Below, piece after piece: positions 9,392-17,405 of a DNA stretch of 64,000 nucleotides. Numbering within the stretch: the first letter of the stretch is position 1; each line of letters opens with the position of its first letter. The notes under the pieces were generated by a model that ran no database searches, had not been told where the DNA came from, and saw only the letters and a list, made by a program, of their open reading frames with translations. The translations under genes were made by a program, and so were the position numbers. The stretch covers positions 119,457-183,456 of the forward strand of contig NZ_QLST01000006.1 of assembly GCF_003293845.1 (NCBI RefSeq), written 5' to 3'. Source of the stretch: Flavobacterium tibetense (lineage in GTDB: Bacteria > Bacteroidota > Bacteroidia > Flavobacteriales > Flavobacteriaceae).

Positions 9392-12300
9392 ATGAATCTA
9401 TCAACCTTAAGTATAAAAAGACCCGTATTAGCCATTGTAATGAATTTAGCCATTGTTCTTTTTGGAATTATTGGTTATAATTTTTTGGGTGTTCGGGAAT
9501 TTCCTTCCATTGATCCTGCACAAATTTCTGTTCGTACCAATTATACTGGAGCTAATGCGGATATCATTGAATCTCAAATTACCGAACCATTAGAAAAATC
9601 TTTGAATTCAATTGATGGTATTCGAAATATTACTTCTTCTAGTAATCAAGGAAGTAGTATTATAACTATTGAGTTTAATTTGGACAAAGACTTAGAAGAA
9701 GCGGCAAATGATGTAAGAGATAAAGTTTCTCAAGCTGTTAGATTATTACCTCAAGATATCGATTCTCAACCTATTGTCTCTAAAGCTGATGCCAATAGTG
9801 ATGCCATAATTTCGATGACAGTACAAAGTAAAACTCGAAATTCATTGGAATTAAGTGATTACGCCGAAAATGTAATTAGTCCAAGAGTGGAATCAATACC
9901 AGGTGTAAGTGGTGTTCAAATTTGGGGACAAAAGCGCTATTCCATGCGAATGTGGATTTATCCAGAACGATTAGCTTCTTATGGAGTTACCGTTGGTGAT
10001 GTTCGAAATGCATTAAACAAACAAAATGTAGAATTACCTTCAGGAAAAATTACAGGAGCCAATACCGAACTAACCGTTAAAACGATGGGAAATTTGAGTT
10101 CGGCTGAAGAATTCAATAATATTATCATTTATGCTGATGGAGAAAAAACGATTCGTTTTAGTGATATTGGTTTCGCAGAATTAGGTCCAGAAAATACCGA
10201 AACACAAATGACACAATCTGGAAAACCTTTAGTTGGTGTCGCAATTGTACCGCTTCCTGGCGCGAATTATTTGGATATTTCGGATGCGTTTTACAAAGAG
10301 TTTGATCGCTTAAAAAAGGAATTACCAGATGATATTGAATTGAATATCGCTATCGACACTACTGTTTTTGTAAAAAAATCGGTTGTAGAAGTTGTAGAAA
10401 CTTTGTTGATTGCAATTGTTTTAGTAGTTTTAGTTATTTACTTCTTTTTCCGTGATTGGGCTATTGCATTCCGACCATTAATTGATATTCCGGTTTCTTT
10501 GATTGCTACATTCTTTATTATGTGGTTATTAGGTTTTTCTATCAACGTATTAACATTATTAGCTATTGTTTTAGCAACAGGTTTAGTAGTTGACGACGGA
10601 ATTGTTGTAACTGAAAACATCTTCAAAAAAGTAGAAGAAGGCATGTCGCCTATTGAAGCGGCAGTTAAAGGTTCCAACGAAATTTTCTTTGCGGTAATTT
10701 CTATATCTGTAACTCTAGCTGCGGTATTCTTACCTGTAATCTTTTTAGAAGGATTCGTAGGCCGACTCTTTCGAGAGTTTGGTGTGGTTATCGGTGCTGC
10801 CGTATTGATATCTGCCTTTGTTTCCTTAACATTAACGCCAATGTTGAATGCGTATTTGATGAAACCAGGTAAACAAAAAGAATCTAAATTTTATCAATTA
10901 ACGGAACCGTATTTCAAACAAATGAATACGTCTTATAAAGAAGCTTTGGTTGGTTTCTTAGGCAGAAAATGGTTAAGTTTTCCAATCATTGGAATTTGTT
11001 TTGGTATGATTGCTTTGTTTTATAGTATTTTACCAAAAGAAACGGCTCCTTTAGATGACCGAAGCGGATTTATAATGCGAATGAATACTCCAGAAGGTTC
11101 TTCTTACGAATACACCGATCGTTTCATGCAAGAAATTTCAAAATTGGTGGACGATTCTATTCCAGAAAAAAAAGTGAGTTTAGTTATTACGTCTCCTGGT
11201 TTTGGTGGAACAGCTGCTGTAAATAGTGGATTTATTCGAATTTCACTCAAAGAGGCAGAAGACAGAGAACGTTCTCAAAAAGAAATAGCAGACGATTTAT
11301 CAAATTGGGTAAAACAATATCCCAATGCAAAAACTTCGATTATTCAACAACCAACAATTGCTGTAAATCGTCGTGGTGGCCTGCCTATTCAATATGTAAT
11401 TCAAGCCAAAAACTTTGAAAAATTGGAAGAAAAAATTCCAGTTTTCATGGAAGAAGTAAGTAAAGATGAAACTTTTTCGATGTCAGATGTTAACTTGAAA
11501 TTCAACAAACCTGAAATCAATGTAACTATCGACCGTGAAAAAGCGGAAAGTTTAGGAATTTCGGTTTTAGATGTGGCACAAACGTTACAATTGTCTTTGA
11601 GCGGACAACGTTTTGGTTATTTCATGATGAATGGTAAACAATATCAAGTCATTGGGCAATACCAAAAAGAAGGTCGTGATGCTCCACTAGATTTAACATC
11701 CATGTTTGTAAGAAACAATAAAGGCGATTTAATTCAAATGGACAATGTGGTTTCCATTGAAGAAAAAAGTAATCCGCCGCAGTTGTATCACAACAACCGT
11801 TACATGTCGGCAACAGTTTCTGCTGGTTTAGCTCCTGGAAAAAGCATGAATGACGGAATAAACGCCATGAACGCTATCAAAGAAAGAGTTTTAGACGAAA
11901 GTTTTACCGTAGATTTAGCTGGTGAATCGCGAGATTTCGTAGAAAGTAGTTCCAATACAGCTTTTGCTTTTGGGTTGGCTTTACTGCTTATTTTCTTGAT
12001 ATTAGCGGCTCAATTTGAAAGTTTTGTTGACCCATTGATTATCATTTTAACTGTTCCAATGGCGGTTGCTGGAGCGTTATTTTCGCTTTGGTTATTTGGG
12101 CAAACTTGGAATATCTTTAGTCAAATTGGAACTATTATGTTGATTGGTTTAGTAACCAAAAATGGAATTTTGATAGTAGAATTTGCGAACCAACTCCGAG
12201 AACAAGGAAAATCAAAATACGACGCTATTGTTGAAGCATCTGAATCCCGTTTACGACCAATTTTAATGACGAGTTTGACGGTAGCACTTGGTGCTTTACC

Positions 12301-12484
12301 TATTGCGCTTTCGTTAGGAGCTGCATCAGCTAGTAGAATGGGAATGGGTGTTGTAATTGTGGGCGGAACTTTGTTTTCATTGATATTAACACTATATGTA
12401 ATTCCTGCTTTCTATTTAATGTGGTCCAAACAACGCAAACACCGACCAGAATTTGATAACTTAGAAGCTTTCGAAAAAGAATAA
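9392..12484 (+). CDS. RND efflux pump permease, AcrB/MexB-like
   Basis: At 1030 residues it has the normal RND length, with 12 predicted membrane segments in the 1+5+1+5 arrangement and two large periplasmic loops. The N-terminus SIKRPVLAIVMN and the paired proton-relay aspartates in GLVVDDGIVVTEN (about residue 400) are diagnostic. The pump uses the proton gradient to export drugs or other hydrophobic compounds through the adaptor and TolC partner encoded on either side. It lies 2 bp upstream of the TolC-like gene. Confidence 0.96.
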   Translation: MNLSTLSIKRPVLAIVMNLAIVLFGIIGYNFLGVREFPSIDPAQISVRTNYTGANADIIESQITEPLEKSLNSIDGIRNITSSSNQGSSIITIEFNLDKDLEEAANDVRDKVSQAVRLLPQDIDSQPIVSKADANSDAIISMTVQSKTRNSLELSDYAENVISPRVESIPGVSGVQIWGQKRYSMRMWIYPERLASYGVTVGDVRNALNKQNVELPSGKITGANTELTVKTMGNLSSAEEFNNIIIYADGEKTIRFSDIGFAELGPENTETQMTQSGKPLVGVAIVPLPGANYLDISDAFYKEFDRLKKELPDDIELNIAIDTTVFVKKSVVEVVETLLIAIVLVVLVIYFFFRDWAIAFRPLIDIPVSLIATFFIMWLLGFSINVLTLLAIVLATGLVVDDGIVVTENIFKKVEEGMSPIEAAVKGSNEIFFAVISISVTLAAVFLPVIFLEGFVGRLFREFGVVIGAAVLISAFVSLTLTPMLNAYLMKPGKQKESKFYQLTEPYFKQMNTSYKEALVGFLGRKWLSFPIIGICFGMIALFYSILPKETAPLDDRSGFIMRMNTPEGSSYEYTDRFMQEISKLVDDSIPEKKVSLVITSPGFGGTAAVNSGFIRISLKEAEDRERSQKEIADDLSNWVKQYPNAKTSIIQQPTIAVNRRGGLPIQYVIQAKNFEKLEEKIPVFMEEVSKDETFSMSDVNLKFNKPEINVTIDREKAESLGISVLDVAQTLQLSLSGQRFGYFMMNGKQYQVIGQYQKEGRDAPLDLTSMFVRNNKGDLIQMDNVVSIEEKSNPPQLYHNNRYMSATVSAGLAPGKSMNDGINAMNAIKERVLDESFTVDLAGESRDFVESSSNTAFAFGLALLLIFLILAAQFESFVDPLIIILTVPMAVAGALFSLWLFGQTWNIFSQIGTIMLIGLVTKNGILIVEFANQLREQGKSKYDAIVEASESRLRPILMTSLTVALGALPIALSLGAASASRMGMGVVIVGGTLFSLILTLYVIPAFYLMWSKQRKHRPEFDNLEAFEKE

Positions 12485-12486
12485 TT

Positions 12487-13791
12487 ATGCAACGTTTATT
12501 CCAATATATTATACTGTTTTTTCTGGTGCAATGGAGTGCTAATGCACAAACTTTGACCTTGGAACAAGCCATTCAATTGGCACTTGAAAACAATTATGAC
12601 ATTAAAATTGCCAAAAACAATTTAAAAATCGACGAAAGAAACAATACTATTGGTAATTCTGGTATGTTGCCCATTGTAAATGCAAATATTACGAATAACA
12701 ATACCATCAACAACATAAATTTAACACAAGCTAATGGTGATGAAAGAGAATTAGAAGGTGTTCGTAACTTCAATTTGAACTACGGCGTTGGATTAGACTG
12801 GACTATTTTTGATGGTTTCAGAATGTTTGCCAGAAAAGAACAACTAAAAACACTAGAAGAACAAGGAAAAGCGGAACTTAAATTAGCCATTTTAACGAAA
12901 GTTGGCGATGTTTATGCTACGTATTTTGATTTAGTCCAACAACAATTGCAAATTGCGGCTTTAGATACGGCAATTGTAGTTTCCAAAGAACGTTTGAGAA
13001 CAGCTGAAAACCGCTACTCCATTGGAAAAGCATCAAAATTAGAAGTGCTGAATGCAAAAGTGGATTTGAATACCGATATCAGTGTACAATTGAAACAACA
13101 AGAGTTACTAAAACAAACTAAAATCAGGTTGAACGAAATTTTAGCCAGAGATTTAGCTATAGAATTTCAAGTCACAAATGCGATTACCATTGACGAACAA
13201 CTGAATTTTGAAGAATTACAAACCAATATTGAAAATCAAAATCCGCAATTGCAAGCGCAGGTTTTGGCAAAACGTGTTGCCGAACTCCAACTGAAACAAA
13301 CGAAAGCCAATCGTTATCCAAATGTACAAATTAATACGGCTTATAACTTTACCCGTTCTGAATCGCCTTTTGGTTTCATTACGCAATCGTATGGTCGTGG
13401 TTTTGTTTATGGATTTACCGCTTCGGTTCCTGTTTTCAATGGTTTCAATCAAAATAGAAATGAAAAAGTAGCCCAATTGGAAGTAGAAAATGCGCAATTT
13501 CAATTGGAACAACAAAAAATGAACATTTCCGCCCAATTGAACAGCGCTTATGCTAGTTTTCAAACCAATTTACAATTAATAAAAGTGGAAGAAGCTAATT
13601 TAGAAATCGCAAGAGAAAATTTAGATATTACTTTAGCTAAATTTAAAATTGGAACAATCACCACTATTGAATTTAGAACGGCGCAACAAAACTACTTAGA
13701 TGCTTCGGTTCGTTATGCCAATGCCCAATATTTAGCTAAATTGACGGAAATTAATTTGAAAGAATTGGCAGGAAGTTTATCATTGGAATAA
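12487..13791 (+). CDS. TolC-family outer membrane efflux protein
   Basis: This 434-residue protein starts with a signal peptide ending in ANAQ and shows the duplicated outer-membrane-efflux fold: LTLEQAIQLALENNYDI near the N-terminus and long amphipathic helices with repeated ENRYSIGKASKLEVLNA-type segments. It ends with a KFKIGTITTIEFRTAQQNY helix. It should form the trimeric outer-membrane exit duct. It is the third gene of the efflux operon, with only 2 bp after the pump stop, so translation is probably coupled. Confidence 0.94.
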   Translation: MQRLFQYIILFFLVQWSANAQTLTLEQAIQLALENNYDIKIAKNNLKIDERNNTIGNSGMLPIVNANITNNNTINNINLTQANGDERELEGVRNFNLNYGVGLDWTIFDGFRMFARKEQLKTLEEQGKAELKLAILTKVGDVYATYFDLVQQQLQIAALDTAIVVSKERLRTAENRYSIGKASKLEVLNAKVDLNTDISVQLKQQELLKQTKIRLNEILARDLAIEFQVTNAITIDEQLNFEELQTNIENQNPQLQAQVLAKRVAELQLKQTKANRYPNVQINTAYNFTRSESPFGFITQSYGRGFVYGFTASVPVFNGFNQNRNEKVAQLEVENAQFQLEQQKMNISAQLNSAYASFQTNLQLIKVEEANLEIARENLDITLAKFKIGTITTIEFRTAQQNYLDASVRYANAQYLAKLTEINLKELAGSLSLE

Positions 13792-13825
13792 TTTCTTACT
13801 TTTACATTCCAATTTTAGCTGTTTT

Positions 13826-14689
13826 ATGATTCAATACAATCCCAAAGACTGGATTACCTTTATTTTCAGATTTCACAAATCGGATACGTTTCGCCAATTG
13901 TTTCCTATGATGGTATTCATTGGTTTGTATTCGTATGCCATTGGTTATTTGGAAATGGAATATTGGCAACTTTCAGAAAAAAGTTTCGTAAAAAACATCA
14001 CAATTATGCATGGCATGCTGGGTTTTGTGATTTCATTGCTTTTGGTTTTTAGAACGAATACCGCTTATGATCGTTGGTGGGAAGGACGAAAACTTTGGGG
14101 CGAATTGGTTAACAACAGCAGGAATTTGGCATTAAAATTAAGTGTTATCCTAAAAGAAGAGCACGATAGAAATTATTTCAAAAAGTTAATTCCAAGTTAT
14201 GCCTCCGTTTTACAAAAGCATTTGGCAAATGATGACACGGCAAAAGTGTTGTTTGAAGGTTTAGTTTTGGAAATTGACCAACACAAACACAAACCCAATC
14301 AAGTGGCTAAGATGTTATACCAAAAAATTCAAGATTTGTATGAACAAGGTAAAATTTCTGGTGACCAATTACTTATTTTGAATCAAGAATTAATTTCATT
14401 TACCAATGTTTGTGGTGCTTGCGAACGTATCAAAAACACACCTATTCCCTACTCTTACAGTGCTTTTATCAAGAAATTTATTTTCTTTTATATTATGACA
14501 TTGCCTTTTGGTTATGTGTTTAGTTTAGGTTACTACGTAATTCCTGTTGTAGTTTTTATCTTTTACGTGCTAGCTAGTTTGGAATTAATTGCAGAAGAAA
14601 TTGAAGATCCATTTGGTTATGATGCCAATGATTTACCAACAGAAAAAATTGCTGCCAACATCAAAAAACATGTAGAAGAAATTCTTTAA
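13826..14689 (+). CDS. Bestrophin-family (UPF0187) membrane channel
   Basis: This 287-residue protein has about four hydrophobic segments in the bestrophin arrangement and the conserved segment FRTNTAYDRWWEGRKLWG (around residue 75-92). It also has the C-terminal ELIAEEIEDPFGYDANDLP motif that forms the family's cytosolic Asp-rich region. Bacterial bestrophins form pentameric ion channels; a studied Klebsiella homologue conducts cations. It follows the efflux operon by 34 bp and may be read through from it, but a functional link is not evident. Confidence 0.9.
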   Translation: MIQYNPKDWITFIFRFHKSDTFRQLFPMMVFIGLYSYAIGYLEMEYWQLSEKSFVKNITIMHGMLGFVISLLLVFRTNTAYDRWWEGRKLWGELVNNSRNLALKLSVILKEEHDRNYFKKLIPSYASVLQKHLANDDTAKVLFEGLVLEIDQHKHKPNQVAKMLYQKIQDLYEQGKISGDQLLILNQELISFTNVCGACERIKNTPIPYSYSAFIKKFIFFYIMTLPFGYVFSLGYYVIPVVVFIFYVLASLELIAEEIEDPFGYDANDLPTEKIAANIKKHVEEIL

Positions 14690-14739
14690 AAGAAATCGAT
14701 TTTTCTAAATTCTATTTTCAATTTTCTAAATTTTAAAAG

Positions 14740-14747
14740 TATCTTTG
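14740..14747 (+). promoter_or_regulatory. Candidate -7 box of pheT
   Basis: TATCTTTG fits TAnnTTTG and lies 22 nt upstream of the pheT ATG. The preceding 40 bp are T-rich without a clear -33 TTG. Confidence 0.5.
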
Positions 14748-14769
14748 CAAACTTAAAATTCGATACAAA

Positions 14770-17199
14770 ATGCGTATTTCATACAATTGGTTAAAACAAT
14801 TTATTAAAATCGATTTGGCTGCTGAAGAAACAGCTGATTTACTTACCGATTTAGGTTTAGAAGTTGAAGGTGTTGATAAATATGAAAGCTTAAAAGGTGG
14901 TTTACAAGGCGTTGTTGTTGGACACGTGCTAACTTGCGAAAAACATCCTGATGCTGACAAACTTAAAATCACGACGGTTGATTTAGGCGATGGAAATGCT
15001 CCAGTGCAAATCGTTTGTGGTGCGCCAAATGTAGCGGCTGGACAAAAAGTTCCTGTAGCAACTATTGGTACCAAAGTTTTTGATAAAGAAGGAAACGCAT
15101 TCGAAATAAAAAAAGGTAAAATTCGCGGACAAGAAAGTCACGGAATGATTTGTGCCGAAGACGAATTAGGTCTAGGAAGCAATCATGATGGTATTATGAT
15201 TTTGGCTGACGACTTAAAGCCAGGAACACCAGCAGCAAAAATTTTTGAAGTAGAAAACGATGAAGTTTTTGAAATTGGTTTAACACCCAATCGTGCGGAT
15301 GCTATGTCACATTTAGGTGTGGCTCGTGATTTAAAAGCTGGTTTTGCACAAAAAGGAAAAAACTTCGAACTAATTACGCCGTCAGTTAGTAATTTTAAAG
15401 TAGACAAACGCACTTTAAAAATTGATGTATCTGTTGAAAACGAAAAATTAGCACCAAGATATTGTGGAGTTACGATTTCGGGTGTTACTGTAAAACCTTC
15501 TCCTTCATGGTTACAAAATCGTTTAAAAGCTATTGGTTTAACGCCAAAAAACAATATTGTTGATGTTACTAATTATGTATTGCACGAATTAGGTCAACCA
15601 CTTCATGCCTTTGACGCCAACCAAATTAAAGGCGGAAAAGTTATTGTAAAAACAGTTGCCGCTGGAACTAAATTCACTACGCTTGATGATATTGAAAGAA
15701 CGTTAGATGCCGAAGATTTGATAATTTGTCATGCTGAAGGTCCAATGTGTATTGCGGGTGTTTTTGGTGGAAAAGATTCTGGAGTAAGTGAAAACACACA
15801 AGCAATCTTTTTAGAAAGTGCGTATTTTAATCCAGTGAGTATTAGAAAAACAGCGAAACGTCATGCATTAAGTACGGATGCTTCCTTCCGTTTCGAAAGA
15901 GGAATTGATCCAAGTATTACCGAATATGCTTTAAAACGTGCGGCATTATTAATTCAAGAAGTGGCTGGTGGAGAAATCACTTCGGATATAACGGATATTT
16001 ATCCAAAAAAGATTGAAGATTTCCAAGTATTTTTGAATTTCAATAACGTAACCAAAATTATTGGGGAAGAAATTCCAAAAGAAACGATTAAGAAGATTTT
16101 GGTTTCATTAGAAATGAAAATCAATAATATTACCGATGCAGGAATTGGTTTAATTATTCCAGCGTATCGCGTGGATGTACAACGAGAAATTGATGTTATT
16201 GAAGATATTTTACGTGTTTACGGCTACAATAATATTGCTATTCCAAAGAAATTAAACGCTACCATTGCCAATTCTTCTAGAACAGAAGAATACAAAGTGC
16301 AAAATATCATTGCTAACCAATTGTGTACTTTGGGTTTCAATGAAATGATGGCGAATTCATTAACAACACCAGATTACATCAAGCTTTCTGAAAACTTAAA
16401 AGAAGAATTCAATGTAATCATGTTAAATCCGTTGAGCAATGATTTATCGGCTATGCGTCAATCGTTGTTGTTTTCTGGTTTAGAAGCTGTTTCATTCAAT
16501 ATAAATCGTAGAAAAAGTGATTTAAAAATGTTTGAATTTGGTAAAACCTACCACAAAATGCCTTCGGGTTATGATGAAATCAAGCATTTATCCTTGTTTT
16601 TAACAGGAAATCGCAAAGAGGAAAGTTGGACACAAGCCAATCAAAAATCTGATTTCTTCTTGTTTAGAGGTTATATCAATACCGTTTTAAGTCGATTGGG
16701 AATTGATACCAAAGTTACGGTTCTTCCTGTTGAAAGTGATGTTTTTGCAGAAGGAATTGCGCTAGCTATTGGTAAAGAAATCATCGTAGAATTGGGAACC
16801 ATCAAAAAAGGAATTCTAAAACATTTTGATATCAAGCAAGAAGTTTTATTTGCTGATTTTTATTGGGGACGCATTCAAAAATATGTAAGTACCAAAATTA
16901 AGTTTACTGATATTCCAAAATACCCTGAAGTTCGTAGAGATTTAGCTCTATTGCTTGACGAATCGGTATCTTTTGAAAAAGTGTATCAAATTGCCAAACA
17001 AACAGAAAAATCATTATTGAAAGAAATCAATTTGTTTGACGTTTACCAAGGCAAAAACTTACCTGAAGGCAAAAAATCATATGCCGTAAGTTTTATACTT
17101 CAAGATACAACAAAAACCCTAACCGATGCTCAAATTGATAAAACAATGAGCAAGTTACAAGGAAATTTTGAAAAAGAACTTGGTGCAACATTAAGATAA
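14770..17199 (+). CDS. pheT: Phenylalanyl-tRNA synthetase beta subunit
   Basis: This 809-residue protein has the full PheT domain order. It begins MRISYNWLKQFI, followed by an EMAP/tRNA-binding OB domain (VVVGHVLTCEKHPDADKLK, residues about 45-65). B3/B4 editing-type domains follow (LTPNRADAMSHLGVARDL near residue 175), then B5, a catalytic-like fold, and a C-terminal ferredoxin-fold anticodon-binding domain (KYPEVRRDLALLLDE). With PheS it charges tRNA-Phe in the cytoplasm. pheS is not in this window. The gene ends at a strong hairpin. Confidence 0.97.
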   Translation: MRISYNWLKQFIKIDLAAEETADLLTDLGLEVEGVDKYESLKGGLQGVVVGHVLTCEKHPDADKLKITTVDLGDGNAPVQIVCGAPNVAAGQKVPVATIGTKVFDKEGNAFEIKKGKIRGQESHGMICAEDELGLGSNHDGIMILADDLKPGTPAAKIFEVENDEVFEIGLTPNRADAMSHLGVARDLKAGFAQKGKNFELITPSVSNFKVDKRTLKIDVSVENEKLAPRYCGVTISGVTVKPSPSWLQNRLKAIGLTPKNNIVDVTNYVLHELGQPLHAFDANQIKGGKVIVKTVAAGTKFTTLDDIERTLDAEDLIICHAEGPMCIAGVFGGKDSGVSENTQAIFLESAYFNPVSIRKTAKRHALSTDASFRFERGIDPSITEYALKRAALLIQEVAGGEITSDITDIYPKKIEDFQVFLNFNNVTKIIGEEIPKETIKKILVSLEMKINNITDAGIGLIIPAYRVDVQREIDVIEDILRVYGYNNIAIPKKLNATIANSSRTEEYKVQNIIANQLCTLGFNEMMANSLTTPDYIKLSENLKEEFNVIMLNPLSNDLSAMRQSLLFSGLEAVSFNINRRKSDLKMFEFGKTYHKMPSGYDEIKHLSLFLTGNRKEESWTQANQKSDFFLFRGYINTVLSRLGIDTKVTVLPVESDVFAEGIALAIGKEIIVELGTIKKGILKHFDIKQEVLFADFYWGRIQKYVSTKIKFTDIPKYPEVRRDLALLLDESVSFEKVYQIAKQTEKSLLKEINLFDVYQGKNLPEGKKSYAVSFILQDTTKTLTDAQIDKTMSKLQGNFEKELGATLR

Positions 17200-17203
17200 T
17201 TAA

Positions 17204-17236
17204 AAACCTGACAGGTTTCAGAAACCTGTCAGGTTT
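17204..17236. repeat. REP-like palindrome, copy 1
   Basis: Perfect 33-nt inverted repeat with arms AAACCTGACAGGTTT and AAACCTGTCAGGTTT around a 3-nt centre. Each arm is itself a near-palindrome (AAACCTG-N-CAGGTTT). It lies just after pheT. Confidence 0.9.
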
Positions 17237-17245
17237 AATCATAAC

Positions 17246-17278
17246 AAAAACTCCCGATTCATAGAATCGGGAGTTTTT
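17246..17278. terminator. Strong bidirectional terminator between pheT and the LRR gene
   Basis: A perfect 15-bp stem (AAAAACTCCCGATTC with its complement) and a 3-nt ATA loop are flanked by A-runs and T-runs, serving the two convergent genes. Confidence 0.92.
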
Positions 17279-17335
17279 GTTTATTTATATGCTAAGCTTT
17301 TAGAAACTTAGTATTTACTACTAAAAGAAAATTTT

Positions 17336-17405
17336 ACAAATATTTTCTTAAAACCTGACAGGTTTCGGAAACCTGTCAGGTTTATTTAACTAAATAAATC
17401 TTGAA
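17336..17405. repeat. Left copy of a diverged direct repeat flanking the LRR gene
   Basis: Starts with ACAAATATTTTCTTAA, contains REP-like palindrome copy 2, and ends in AACTAAATAAATCTTGAACT-like sequence. It aligns with 20138-20212 in the same orientation. Confidence 0.75.
17351..17383. repeat. REP-like palindrome, copy 2
   Basis: Same 33-nt palindrome as at 17204, with centre CGG instead of CAG. Both 15-nt arms are identical to copy 1. Confidence 0.9.

Noticed and set aside
14690..14769. T-box or phenylalanine attenuator before pheT
   Set aside because: The 80-bp gap has a promoter-like box and no leader peptide, T-box sequence or competing hairpins.
15183..15554. 123-codon antisense frame in pheT, and similar antisense frames in the deacetylase, TolC and rho genes
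   Set aside because: Shadows of strongly biased sense codons. Their translations are low complexity and lack start context.
17204..17383. CRISPR array
   Set aside because: Only two palindromic copies with a 114-bp spacer that holds a terminator, no regular spacers and no cas genes.
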